From Larix kaempferi (Eukaryota; Streptophyta; Pinopsida; Pinales; Pinaceae), in NCBI GenBank assembly GCA_027924585.1, contig BSBM01000361.1, positions 62,649,501 to 62,713,500 on the forward strand: 64,000 bases of DNA. The letters are read 5' to 3'. The notes beneath the pieces were generated by a model. The model ran no database searches and had not been told where the DNA came from. It worked only from the letters and a program-made list of their open reading frames with translations. Positions 1-11,081 of the stretch are shown here, in pieces. Made by a program: the position numbers and the translations under genes. Numbering within the stretch: position 1 is the first letter of the stretch; every line of letters starts with the position of its first letter.

Positions 1-1925
1 TTTCCAACTACTGTAGCTCCGTCAAAATAACTCGCATGGTGATACAAGAATCAGTAATCCCTTTCGACTTGCGGCTACCGCCAGTGGATGATAACAAACT
101 TGTATATGAATTGTATAAACCAATGACTTTATGAATAGTCATCGACAGATGGAATTTTCTATCTTCAAATAGTAAATCATTTCTAGCTTTCCACAAAATC
201 CAAGTGACAAAAGTAGGCATGGTCTTGTGCATATTCCGATCCTTAGTCCCCTAGAATAGTGAGGATTCCAAATTATTTGTTCCCCTTTGTACATTAGTAG
301 AGAGGACATAGCATATCGAAGACCAGACTGATTTTGTGGTTTCACAGTTAATAAATAAATGTGTATAACCCTCTCTTCATATTTTCTACATAATGGACAG
401 ATGCTAGGTCCATTCCAACCTATGCAGATTATATTACTCCAGGTAAGAATACAATCATTCAAAAAAATCCATAAAAAGCACTTAACCTTTTGAGTCATGT
501 GCCATTTCCATAACATCGTGGACCACCGGTTTTGAGAGGGTAGAGATTGATCATGCACAATAGATTTATAAGTCGATTTTGCAGTGATAGATTCAGATTC
601 AATATTGTAAGACCAAGCAAGTTTATCCTCCATATCAATAATTCTAATGCGCGCTCTATTGAGCCTCATAATGTAAGAATTCCATTCTTCACCCATACTA
701 TTCACGAGACCCAAATCCTGAGCATTCAACCAGTAACTTGAAGAATTATGTAACCACCCTGGTCGCTTAATGTGATTGAGGGTAACAAAACCAAGATTTC
801 AGAGGTAGTCCCTAATGCTGGGATATAATATGAACGCATCTTCATTACCAACACAAGAGTATATTCCTATCAACACCTCTCTACCATTACCAATACTCCA
901 TGTTAAGTATTTACTGAGCCACAAATATATTTTAAGGAATCTGTTCCAAATAACATAATTATTTCTTGAAGTCTTGTGCGGTTTCCTTATCCATTGGAGG
1001 AGATTATTCTTTAAAAACTTACCATGCACAATATCGGTCCACAAACCCGATCCGAATAGGCTACACTACAAAATTTTTAAGCAAAGAGCAGTATTAAACC
1101 AGAACAAATTCTTTATGTTCCAACCTCCAATATTTTTAGGAACAGATAAATTTTCCCATTTTTAAGGTGCACCTTTCCCCCCTTAACATTTCCAGACCAT
1201 AGAAAATTAAACCTTAATTTTATGATCATATGAACTATTGATTTAGGAACCATAATCATTGAAAACCAATAAACTGGCATCCCAATAAGAACAACCTTTA
1301 TCAATGTGAGTCTATCGCCCAGTGATAGATATTTATAGCTCCAGTACCCGATCCTTTTCTCATACCTTTTTACCAACCATATCCAATCACAGATTCTGTA
1401 GTTTTTTGGTTTTATGTAATAACCAAGGTACTTAAATCCATCCTCTATACAAGATCTTTGATAAGGTAGAAAAGTGGAGGTTTTGTCCAAAATCAATACG
1501 TCTACATTGTTAAAAAGGAAACATGATTTACAAATTCTAATTTCCATACTTGAAGCTGAGCAGAAGATCTTGATAATATCAGAGAATTGAGACCATTCTT
1601 CCACTATGCCCAAACCAAAGAGAACCACATCATCTACGAATAATAGATGTGTAATTAAAATAGATTCAGATATCTTGATTCCCCGCAGGAGTCCATTCCT
1701 TGTGCATTCAACAATCATATGACTAAATCCTTCGATGATAAGTAAAAACAGATAAGGCGAAAGGGGGCAACCTTGATGTAATCCCCTAGAACAACCAAAA
1801 AACTGAGTAAGAGTCCCATTGATTAGAATAGAGAAAGATGCAGTTGTAACACACGCCATAATCCAGTTGGTCATCAAGAGGGGTGTAATATCACAGATCA
1901 AGTTGGAGTTGATATTATGCAAAAT
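1..1925 (-). pseudogene. LINE-1: decayed non-LTR retrotransposon ORF2, RT to zf-RVT part
   Basis: Remnant of a LINE ORF2 polyprotein, which copies element RNA by target-primed reverse transcription. Reading leftward from 1922, the longest open piece (1922-1113) has the RT fingers/palm motif GLHQGCPLSP, the catalytic box FVDDVVLF (near 1630) and a thumb region ending in FLWSGN. The zf-RVT domain follows in other frames: 729-139 carries a WKWHMTQKVKCFLW-like stretch and CPLCRKYEERVIH (near 400). The 5' part (endonuclease, RT motif A) is absent to the right of 1922, and the 3' end runs off the window. Several frameshifts and stops separate the pieces, so it is inactive. It differs clearly from LINE-2 and LINE-4 and is probably another family. 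Confidence 0.85.
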
Positions 1926-2287
1926 TTAAAAACTTATAGCACAATTTTAACAAGCATAAACCAGTTAACAAAACTCGTCCGAAAGGAGCTAGTCTAGGAC
2001 ACAAAAGATGACTCCAGGCTTATGAATTTGGGATATTTCAGATCTGCCAAATGTATGGGTAAATGTGCAGCATCAAACATGTTAGAAACAAGGCCAACTT
2101 CTGAGTCCTATGCACAAAGTACTGGGGCCATTTACATTTCAACAACAACTGTCGCTCAGGTCTAATTTGAGGCTTCCTGGGCACTCCAGCATATGCATAC
2201 TAGGATCAATTGCTTACACCTGAATGTAACCAGTGGTGGACAACAATCATTAAACTCCTAATTAAAAGATGGACAAGAGTTACAGGG
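1926..2287. other. Unassigned spacer
   Basis: About 360 bp between LINE-1 and the left LTR of LTR-A. I see no coding pattern, LTR end or tandem repeat. It is the left flank of LTR-A; the five bases before the LTR (2288-2292, AATTT) would be its target duplication, but the matching right side is lost. Confidence 0.4.
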
Positions 2288-2292
2288 AATTT

Positions 2293-2635
2293 TGTTACAA
2301 CCTATCTGGTTGTACTCGAAACTATCCAAATGGATAAATCACCCAATTGAGTTTTAAAATTCTTCCGCAGTCTTCCTTCCATCACTAATTATAAAACTGT
2401 GGGGTAAAGATGAACAACCAATAATTCCATAGTAAAAATATAATTGCTGAATAATTGATAAAATATATAAAAGCTGATGTTTACAATGAATGGTGTAGCC
2501 CATATAAATAGGCTCACATGGTGACTATTCACCAAAGGGATGTGTCCCTTAATTAATTATAATCAATGTAATGTTATTTTATTATGTTATTTTTTTAATA
2601 TTTATTAATGTTTACTTGTATATTTGTTCATTACA
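2293..2635 (-). repeat. LTR-A 3' LTR (343 bp)
   Basis: On the plus strand it starts TGTTACAACC and ends TTCATTACA, giving canonical TG...CA termini. Its left part matches 11466-11632 (shared GTTACAACCTATCTGG and ATTCCATAGTAAAAATATAA), but this copy has about 77 bp more after ACCCAATTGA. The opposite LTR is incomplete, so full pairwise comparison is impossible. Confidence 0.75.
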
Positions 2636-2652
2636 TTGCCTCTCCCTTAGAG
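2636..2652 (-). promoter_or_regulatory. LTR-A polypurine tract
   Basis: On the minus strand, an A/G-rich run containing AAGGGAGAGG lies directly upstream of the 3' LTR start. This is the expected plus-strand DNA primer site for this orientation. Confidence 0.6.
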
Positions 2653-4506
2653 ATGCTTTGTCCCCGAAGCATAATTCTGTACGACTTTTTCCAATGTTTT
2701 TGCTCATAACATTTTTTCTTTGTGATCTTCTGAACTTGTAACTTTGATACTTGATGAAACAAGACGATATAATTTCCGAATGCCTGAACCGAGATGTTAC
2801 ATTTCCTGGGAAGTGATCCATCCGAGATTTTCCTTCATTGAAGTTGTTTTCTGGTTGATCATTGGAAAAGAACTTCCCGTTTTCTGTTCCCAAACAATTT
2901 GGCAATTTTGTCTTTTCTCTCCCTCAAGGTAGTTAGTTTTTCTGTAGGAGTAGTTTTGTTTATTTTCCTCTTGATTTTGTCATCGGGAATAATGACTCTT
3001 ATGATTAGGATGGCGATAATGTACTTGAATTACTTGCGGAGTGTTTGCAGAGACTTCAACTTTTTTTGTTTATGGCGATTTATTGTCTGATAATAATTCA
3101 ATTGAGCATGTTTTTGTTTCTTGTTTCTCAACCTGATTTTTTTTTCCCGAGATTCTAGAAGCTTCCTTATGGATTTGCTCTAATTTGTTCTATAATAGAG
3201 TGTTATTACTCTAAATCGTTTCGAACCTTTCTTCTTGCAACTTTTTGTCCTCTTTTAACTTCTTGATTTGCTCTTCTAGTTCTCGATTAAGATTTCTCAG
3301 GAGATTATTTTCTTCTTGCTTTTCTAGTATTTTTCCTTCGAAGTCTTCATTAGAATGTTTTGTCTTTTGAATATTTTTCAATTTCTTGATCTTTGTAACT
3401 AATGTCTTGTTATGATTTTTTAGTCGAAATATCTCTTCTGTATTACTTGATAATGTGTTATTGATTTTCGAAATTTCCAACTTGTGCGTCTTCTTAGTGT
3501 AGTCATATTTATGTTGGATTTTTTCTATTTGTTGTTGATGACGACGGTTTTCTAATTCTTGATCTTCTTATTTTTTTTCGGATTTGTGCAAGTTCCTTGT
3601 CCTTGTCGTTCAGGAGAGCTTTCAAGCGCGTAACTTCTTCTTTTAGATATTCAGTTGTATTTGATAAAGGAACTCTCTACGATGATCCATGTATTGTTAT
3701 TTTCCTTTTCTCATGAGAGAAGTTCACGACTTTCGTTTATGCATTGAAGGTGAGTTTATCCAATGCTTCCAACAAGCTATAAACTAACATTATGTCAGTA
3801 GTACCGTCGTTTATATCTGCAACGATGAATTATGATGTAAGATTATAACTACCAATATGTAAGTCTAGTTGTTTTATTTTCTCTTCCTTCAGCTCATTCT
3901 TCTCTATATCTGCTTCTAGAACGTGTAGTTGATTAGCAAGATCAACATTAATAAAATTTTCTCTATTATTTGGACTTATGGCGATGTTAATAAAGATTTC
4001 ATAAAACTTGCAATAAATTCTTACATCATCATTGGGTTTTCCGATGGAACATTGATGAATATTTTCTTCTCGGGAGTAATATTTGTCTCTTCCATTTTGA
4101 TTTTTTTTCTTAACACTTCTTCAATGATAAAGGGTCTTCGACTTCTCTTCTTTTGAAAAATTATATAATACTTTAATGCTTAAAAAATTCTAATTCTGGG
4201 ATCTTTTATTCGATGACTCAATGTTGATGATGGAGAAAGTACACTTCCCAGATCCAAATTCTGACTACACCAGTGACTTTGGCTCGTGAAAATGGTGAAG
4301 AATGACTATACACACTGCCAACTTCGTCTCTAACCAGCCACAATAATATTTTCCTCTCTGTGCACACAATGCAGGCTCACATAGAGAAACTTGTGCTAAA
4401 AATGCACTTAGATCTCCACGTAGGTTAACATTTTTCTTTAGATTAACTTCTTTGTGGATAGTGTGTAGATTGGGTGGTTGGGAGGAATGATTGTTACCTT
4501 CCCCAC
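2653..4506 (-). pseudogene. LTR-A internal protein remnant, coiled-coil rich
   Basis: Reading leftward, several frame-shifted segments form one decayed coding region. Near 4150-4000 there is a stretch rich in Lys and Glu. From about 3640 to 3211 the translation is strongly charged with heptad-like spacing of Leu and Ile, as expected for a long coiled coil; the open piece 3480-3211 (89 codons) is the best preserved. A basic tail (2905-2640) follows. No CCHC knuckle, DSG protease or YVDD box was found. It could be a gag-like structural protein, but the family is not recognised. The similar K/E-rich coils of LTR-B suggest related architecture, not demonstrated homology. Confidence 0.4.
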
Positions 4507-4511
4507 CCAAG
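4507..4511. repeat. Target-site duplication of Copia-1 (left copy)
   Basis: CCAAG directly precedes the left LTR and recurs at 11077-11081 directly after the right LTR. A perfect 5-bp TSD confirms the element borders. Confidence 0.9.
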
Positions 4512-5160
4512 TGTTGAGATATTGTAACTTCTAAGAATATTATATTTGTATTTTATTATTCCGGAGATGTTTCATTCCTCCGTGGAGACCCTATTGTATA
4601 TCCAGAGATGTTTTATTCCTCCATGGAGAATGTGGTAACTTGGGTTGTTAGACTTCCCTAGTGGGGTCGGCCTTGTATGATTCATGTGGGTTAAAGGGTT
4701 ATTAGACCACCCTAGTGGGGTCGGCCCTGTATGATTCATGTGGGTTAAAGGGTTATTAGACCACCCTAGTGGGGTCGGCCCAGTCTACATTATGTTAAGT
4801 GGTTAAGTTGGGGCCGACCTAGTTAGTGAAAAGTCAAGTCGAAGTTGTGTATAAATAGAGGAGGTGTGTTCCTCATTTAACACACATTCACTCACTTGTG
4901 ATTGGCGCATAAGAGAGAGAGAGAGATCTGCTATGGAGGAGAAGGAGATCATGTTTGGGGATTACATCTTTGTATTTGCTGGTCATCTATATTGAGGAAG
5001 CTTTGCTGGGTTTTCTACCCCATGAGGGTTTCCCAGGATAAATCTGTGTCTCTTGTATTTATGTTGTGCTTGTTGTTCTTTCAGTGATACTGTATATGCT
5101 ATTGTTGTGAAATGGAATGTAATACTGATATTTTATGTCTTATCATATTGAATATTAACA
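4512..5160 (+). repeat. Copia-1 5' LTR (649 bp)
   Basis: Starts TGTTGAGATATTG and ends ATATTAACA. It matches the 3' LTR except for an extra copy of a roughly 54-bp internal unit (GGGTTAAAGGGTTATTAGAC...GGTCGGCC) near 4660-4785. This LTR has three GTGGGGTCGGCC segments where the 3' LTR has two, which accounts for the 55-bp length difference. Confidence 0.93.
4850..4858 (+). promoter_or_regulatory. Putative TATA box of Copia-1 5' LTR
   Basis: TATAAATAG lies about 340 bp into the LTR. The same box occurs in the 3' LTR at 10768-10776 and, in the same LTR context, in Copia-2 (53286-53294, minus). Conservation across two copia elements supports a core promoter; the transcription start is not visible directly. 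Confidence 0.6.
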
Positions 5161-5172
5161 TGGTATCAGAGC
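5161..5172 (+). promoter_or_regulatory. Copia-1 primer-binding site (initiator tRNA-Met)
   Basis: TGGTATCAGAGC begins immediately after the LTR terminal CA. It is complementary to the 3' end of plant initiator tRNA-Met, the usual primer for copia elements. Confidence 0.92.
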
Positions 5173-7493
5173 TATCCTGAAGGAAGGCAATGTATGGCAC
5201 TTACGACACTTGTCTCACTTGTGACAATTTGAAAATTAGGGTTTTGTGTAGCAAAAACCAATCATCATGGAACTTTCACTGTAACTCAGTTTTGGAGAAG
5301 GTTCAGACTCTAAAAATTCTACAGGACGAAGCTAACATCCCCCTGTACCTTGTGTCCGAAGGACACCCTCATATTCATTGTACTTTGTGAGATATGATCA
5401 ATACAAGTTAGGGTTTATGCCTCTTCCAGAATGCAGTCCTAAACATGTGACCTAGGAAATAAGGTTATATCTCGGGCTAGGAAGCTCCAAATGAAATTTT
5501 GTAAAAAGTTACAGGTAGGGAACGGATTGTAGTTTCACAGGTCCTCTTTTCAGAGGCCGAAATTGAAACAGTGACATGTGGCACTCTGTACAAGTTCGAT
5601 ATGCTGTTTCATTCCATAAACAGGTCATGTTGCGACACTTGGCATAACTCTCTCTCAAGTAATTCATTAAATATCATAATTATGGGGTTGTAAAGATGAC
5701 AGGTCAGGATACCATAGGCCGAAGTTTCAAACCCTATAGATCTGAAATTGCAGAGATACACCAGAAACAATACGGCACATCTGAATTGGCTCAACAGAAG
5801 AAATCTAAGAAGAGGAGGAAGAAGCTCTCACTTAGGGTTTTCAATTTTTAGGTTTGGAAGGAACTGATACAATGTTGGAGACACCTGATACAACATTGGA
5901 AGATTTGACAATGGAATTGGAATCCATTCATCTTAGATATTAATCCTCCATCAAAATGTCACGGGAGGAAGGAGATTGAAGATTAGGGTTTCCAAGAAAG
6001 AAGAAACCCTAGCAAAGTTGGGAGACTCATAGGGCAGCGATGAAGAAGGTTTAAATGGCATTGATATCCTATCATCCTAGAACCATGAACATACATAAGA
6101 TGTTTACAAGTGATCTACCTTGGATAGTTAGGGTTTTACCCTTATAGAGAAGACTACTTGACAGGTATGACTTGAGAAGACACACGTATGTTTTGAAATC
6201 TGATTCTTGATTAAGTTCATAATATGTTTGTCTTCATGTGAATGAGGTTAGTACAATTATGATTGTTTGATAATGAATGAATGTGAGTGATAGAATACAT
6301 TCATTGATTAGGGTTATTACATCTATGATTGTACTAATGCACTTGTGGTGTTGTATGAGGATGATGTTGTCTGCTAACATGAAAGGTACATCAAGAAAGA
6401 CAAATCGAGTTCTATGACCATGATGACATGAAGACAAAGACTCATCCACGATATTTGATCACATAGAAGATCTACTTACGAGGTATGTATGAATTTGTTC
6501 TACTATGCTTAACTTATGAGATATGCAGGTTCTAGCACAAGGTCTCTAAATCATTGAAGAGAACAAAGAAGATATTGTTTGGGTATGTTAAGACATAACC
6601 AAGATTGATAATCCAGGTATGTTTTCCTATATCAAGTTAGAATCCTACTTTGTTAGGATCTTAGCTAAGTATACCTATGTATGAAATGATCATGACCATA
6701 CATCCTTAAGATTATTTAGAATCACAATGTTTTGATAGTATTGAGACTATACTAATGAATGTATGATTATGTATGAGATCATGAGGATGACACTAGTGCA
6801 CACTTGAGCATGCATAGTGGTCTAGGATGGATAGAAGTTGAAAGAATTATAATCATGATGCTATCATAAAGATCAAGCTGGATGCAACCACACAAACATA
6901 AAAGATAAGTATTTGAGTTGTCAATGATATTGCTTGTAATAGTTGTATGCATATTTGTATTCCTAGAATATATCATGCATAGTGTAAGCTTTCATATAGC
7001 ATTGAACAATATACTACTAATATGCATATGATGGGTAAGTTGGACAAACATTCCATTGTTGTTTATCTAGAATGAAACCTCTTTGCTGACATGCTGAGAG
7101 CTGTGCACGCTCTTGATAGTATGTTCTGGTAGAGATGGAAGGCATCTAGATAGCCACTGTACGCATACATGATATGGAAAAGTGTCGTGCCAAAATATTG
7201 GTCAAGATAGTTGCATGACTATGTGAATCATATCAGTATGCATAGTAGGTTATCATGTCAACATAATTTGATGATTATGAAGTATTACTAATCATGTGAT
7301 TAACTTTGATTTGTAGAAAAGATCATGTGCTATGATCTACAAAAGAAGGATGATGAACACCTGTTCCAAAGAACGAGTGATGGACGTTCAACAAGAATAC
7401 TTACAAATCAAACATACTATAGAAGGCTCATGGATAGAAGATTCTCTTAGAAAGAGGAAGAGGATCATGACGAGATGTTTGCTCCAAGTGGCT
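5173..7493 (+). other. Copia-1 degraded leader and internal region
   Basis: About 2.3 kb where gag, protease and integrase should lie. Only short open frames occur and none shows a CCHC knuckle, DSG or HHCC motif. The sequence is A/T-rich with many GAAGA and ATGAT words. I see no other feature. Confidence 0.5.
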
Positions 7494-8906
7494 AGATAAG
7501 ACCATTCTCTTAATGGTGTAATTGAAGAAGAAGTATGAATCGAGAAAACTCCCGGGATTCAATTGAAGAAAGCTCTGTACGGGTACCCATGATCGATAGT
7601 CATTTGATGAGCTTAATGATCACCATGGGTGATGCGGATTTGAACCTTTGCTACAAGGTTGAAGATGGAATCTATATACAGATTTCATTCTTCTCTTAGA
7701 TGGATGCAAGAAGGAACTCACCACAAAGTTTGAATGATCTTGAGGCTCATATCAGTAGACCCATCTGACGGGAGATGGCACAGATAGATATGCAGAAGAT
7801 CACTCAATGCAGAGTGTGAATGATGTTCAGTCACAGAGGGAGAATTGATGGCTTCTTGACAAGCTTGGGATTTACCCAAAAGTAAAGCTGATTCTAACCT
7901 TTACCTTAAGGTTATGGATGATGAATCTGTTATACTATTGTTGTATGTGGATGATATCTTTCTGACAGGAAATGAGAAACAAATCATGGCAAGCAAGAAG
8001 AAGATGGCTATAGAATTTGAGATGAAAGATCTCTGATTGATGCATTACTTCCTAGGTATGGAAGTATGGCAAGGCTCAGAAGGAATCTTTCTCAACCAGA
8101 GAAAGTATGCTGTGGAAATCTTGAAAAGATTTGATATATTGGAATGTACAACCATGGCCACTCTCATGGGTTCCAACTTGAAGCTGTTAGCTGATGACTC
8201 ATCAGAGTTAGTGGATGTCACTCTGTACAGACAGATTATTGGGTCATTGATGTATCTGACGAATACTAGGCCAGATATATGCTTTGCAGTGAACACCTTG
8301 AGTCAATATCTAGTGGAACCTAGGCGTGTTCACCTGATAGTTGCAAAGCATGTGATGAGGTACCTAAAGGGTACGATAGACTTTCATCTATGTTATTTTG
8401 GAGATCATGACTTCAGATTGTATGGCTACACAGATGCTGATTGGGCAGGAAGTGTATCTGACAGGAAGAGCACATCGAGCGGATGTTATTGTCTGGGATC
8501 TGCCATGATCTCGTGGTTTAGCAGGAAGCAGTCTAGTGTGGCTCTCAGCACAACTGAAGCGGAATATCTAGCTGCTTGCTCTACTAGTTGTGAAGTGCTA
8601 TGGCTTCAGAAATTGTTATCATGATTGTTTGACTTGGAGATGGACCCCACTGTGATCTTGTGTGACAACCAGAGTTGTATCAAGATGATTGAGAATCCAG
8701 TGTTCCATGATAAGTCAAAGCACATAGAGATCCGATATTTTTATATACGGGATATGATGCAGAAAGGATCTATCAAGCTCGAGTATGTGAGCACTGATGA
8801 ACAAGTTGCTGATATATTGACCAAACCTCTGTCTCGAGTAAAGTTTGATTATTTCCGAGACAAGCTTGGTGTAGTTCAGAAGGACCCTCCTCGAAAGGGG
8901 GAGTGA
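7494..8906 (+). pseudogene. Copia-1 pol remnant: reverse transcriptase and RNase H
   Basis: 3' half of a Ty1/copia polyprotein. RT traces begin with a LNGVIEEEV-like motif (about 7510) and LKKALYG (about 7570). After a disrupted stretch, one frame resumes near 7850 with the catalytic box LLYVDDIFLTGN (about 7935-7970). It continues through MHYFLGMEVW and TNTRPDICFAVN into RNase H (YTDADWAGS, STTEAEYLA, CDNQSCIK, HDKSKHIEIRYFYIRD, ADILTKPL). In-frame TGA codons occur at 8034-8036 and 8622-8624. The RT catalytic YVDD and the RNase H acidic residues are still readable. The frame ends with TGA at 8904-8906, and repeats start two bases later. Inactive. Confidence 0.88.
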
Positions 8907-8907
8907 T

Positions 8908-9156
8908 ATGGTCGCTGATGATGAGATTGCCTGCATCGATGGTAAGGTCGATGATGTGGATACTTGTATCGATGATGTGGATACTTGTATTGATGATGAG
9001 GGTACTTGTATCGATGATGAGGATACTTGTATTGATGATGTGGATACTTGTATCGATGATGAGGACACTTGTGTCGATGACGAGGTTACTTGTTCTGACG
9101 ATGAGGTTACTGGTTCCGACGATGAGGTCGATATATGGTCCTTAGAATTTTTTTAA
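8908..9156 (+). repeat. 21-bp minisatellite with an open Asp/Cys heptad-repeat frame
   Basis: About nine tandem 21-bp units (consensus like GATGATGTGGATACTTGTAT plus C) directly after the pol stop. Because 21 is a multiple of three, one frame from ATG 8908 stays open for 82 codons and reads as a seven-residue repeat DDVDTCI with variants, followed by WSLEFF. No known domain matches. I favour a minisatellite that is open by arithmetic; a translated acidic peptide cannot be excluded. Confidence 0.8.
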
Positions 9157-9159
9157 GTG

Positions 9160-9330
9160 GATGAGGAGGGATTGTATCATCCCTGGACTTCGGTCCTTGA
9201 ATTGATCCATAGACATATGTCTCCAAGAAATGGTCCCTAGTGGGCGAGAGGGATTGTATCATCCCTGGACTTCCGTCCCTGAATTGATCCGTAGACATAT
9301 GTATCCGAGAAGTGGTCCCTAGTGGACGTG
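9160..9330 (+). repeat. Two-unit tandem repeat, about 75 bp
   Basis: The segment with GGGATTGTATCATCCCTGGA and GACATATGT is present twice, differing at a few bases (CGGTCCTTGA versus CGTCCCTGA). It blends into the following 44-bp array, with which it shares TATCATCCCT, so both may derive from one ancestral unit. Confidence 0.7.
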
Positions 9331-9334
9331 ATAG

Positions 9335-9930
9335 GATTGCATCATCCCTGAACAGTTTGTTCAAAATGTACGTGATAGGATTGCATCATCCCTGAACAAT
9401 TTGTTCAAAATGTACGTGATAGGACTACATCGTCCCTGAACATTTAGTTCAAAATGTACGTGAGAGGACTGCGTCGTCCCTGAACAGTTGGTTCAAAATG
9501 TACGTGATAGGATTGCATCATCCCTGAACGTTTAGTTAAAAATGTACGTGATAGGTCGTCCCTGAACGTTTGGTTCAAAATGTATGTGAGAGGACTACAT
9601 CGTCCATGAACGTTTGGTTCAAAATGTATGTGAGAGGACTGCATCATCCCTGAACATTTGGTTCAAAATGTACGTGAGAGTACTGCATCGTCCCTGAAAG
9701 TTTGGTTCTAAATGTACGTGATGGTATTGCATAATCCTTGAACGGTTGGTTCAAAATGTACGTGATAGGATTGCATCACCCCTGAACCTTTGGTTCAAAA
9801 TGTACGTGATGGGATTGCATCATCCTTGAACGTTTGGTTCAAAATGTACGTGATTGGATTGCATCATCCCTGAACATTTGGTTCAAAATGTACGTGATAG
9901 GATTGTATCATCCTTGGACTTATGTCCTAA
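9335..9930 (+). repeat. 44-bp minisatellite, about 13 units, in Copia-1 3' region
   Basis: Head-to-tail units, each containing GGTTCAAAATGTACGTGA followed by GGATTGCATCATCCCTGAAC with substitutions. AAAATGTA recurs near 9365, 9409, 9453, 9497, 9541, 9578, 9622, 9664, 9709, 9755, 9799, 9842 and 9886; spacing is mostly 44 bp, with one shortened unit of 37 bp. Lies between pol and the 3' LTR. Confidence 0.9.
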
Positions 9931-9984
9931 AGTGAGCAAGATTGATCATCCTGTAATTGGATCATGTGTATTGTAGAGTATGCT

Positions 9985-10300
9985 GCTATGATGTTGATTG
10001 AGAGGATCCAGATGTTGATACTGTTGATCGAGAAGATCCAGATGTTGTTGATCAAGAGGATCCATATGTTGATATTGTTGATTGAGATGATCCAGATGAT
10101 GATGTTGATCGAGATGATCCAGATGATGATGCTGTTGATCGAGATATCCAGATGATGCTGTTGATCGAGAGATCCAAATGATGCTGTTGATCGGGAGATC
10201 CAAATGATAATGCTGTTGATTGGGAGATCCAGATGATGATGCCATTGATCGAGAGATCCAGATGATGATGTTGATCGAAAGATCCAGGTGATGATGCTGC
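9985..10300 (+). repeat. Degenerate short tandem array (about 24-30 bp units)
   Basis: Repeated GTTGATCGAGA...GATCCAGATGATGATGCT units with variable length. Open frames on both strands here (for example runs of Ser, Asp, Gln and Ile on the minus strand) are a by-product of the repeat. Confidence 0.75.
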
Positions 10301-10469
10301 TGTAGCTGATCAAGTGTTGCAAAAGATGAAGACTCAGTACTGACGATGTTGATGTTCCAGTAACTGGTTGAGTTACTGATGGTGATTGAAGAAAGCTTCC
10401 ATTGATTTATAGATGTATCATGTAGTTGATGACTCCTTGCTCCTGCAGATGTTGTTATAATATCCTTCT

Positions 10470-10482
10470 CGTTAAGGGGGAG
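10470..10482 (+). promoter_or_regulatory. Copia-1 polypurine tract
   Basis: AAGGGGGAG precedes the 3' LTR start TGTTGAGA directly, as required for plus-strand priming. Confidence 0.75.
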
Positions 10483-11076
10483 TGTTGAGATATTGTAACT
10501 TCTAAGAATATTATATTTGTATTTTATTATTTCGGAGATGTTTCATTCCTCTGTGGAGACCCTATTGTATATTCGGAGATGTTTTATTCCTCCATGGAGA
10601 ATGTGGTAACTTGGGTTATTAGACTTCCCTAGTGGGGTCGGCCCTGTATGAGTCATGTGGGTTAAAGGGTTATTAGACCACCCTAGTGGGGTCGGCCCAG
10701 TCTACATTATGTTAAGTGGTTAAGTTGGGGCCGACCTAGTTAGTGTAAAAGTCAAGTCGGAGTTGTGTATAAATAGAGGAGGCGTGTTCCTCATTTAACA
10801 CACATTCACTCACTTGTGATTGGTGCATAGGAGAGAGAGAGATCTGCTATGGAGGAGAAGGAGCTCATCTTTGGGGATTACATCTTTGTGTTTGCTGGTC
10901 ATATATATTGAGGAAGCTTTGCTGGGTTTTCTACCCCATGAGGGTTTCCCAGGATAAATCTATGTCTCTTGTATTTATGTTGTGCTTGTTGTTCTTTCAA
11001 TGATCCTGTATATGCTATTGTTGTGAAATGGAATGTAATACTGATATTTTATGTCTTAGCATATTGAATTTTAACA
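10483..11076 (+). repeat. Copia-1 3' LTR (594 bp)
   Basis: Starts TGTTGAGATATTG and ends TTTTAACA, followed by TSD CCAAG. Nearly identical to 4512-5160 apart from one fewer 54-bp internal unit and scattered substitutions. TATAAATAG at 10768-10776. Confidence 0.93.
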
Positions 11077-11081
11077 CCAAG

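Larger units (their letters stand above)
4512..11076 (+). mobile_element. Copia-1: Ty1/copia element, both LTRs present, coding region mostly lost
   Basis: The element has 5' LTR 4512-5160, primer site 5161-5172, degraded internal DNA, RT and RNase H remnants 7494-8906, tandem arrays 8908-10300, polypurine tract before 10483, 3' LTR 10483-11076, and TSD CCAAG on both sides. RT/RNase H sequence resembles Copia-2 (shared CDNQSC, ENPVFHD, SKHIEI). Gag, protease and integrase were not recognised. It inserted into LTR-A. Confidence 0.92.

Noticed and set aside
4265-4510. 81-codon minus-strand frame before Copia-1
   Set aside because: It ends at the Copia-1 TSD and probably belongs to decayed LTR-A coding sequence; no independent gene signal.
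8715-9068. Minus-strand 117-codon frame with Ser/Ile repeat
   Set aside because: Antisense of Copia-1 RNase H plus the 21-bp array; the repeat pattern alone keeps it open.
9335-9930. Regular 44-bp repeats resembling a CRISPR array
   Set aside because: Units are head-to-tail without unique spacers, units vary internally, there are no cas genes, and the context is a plant copia element.
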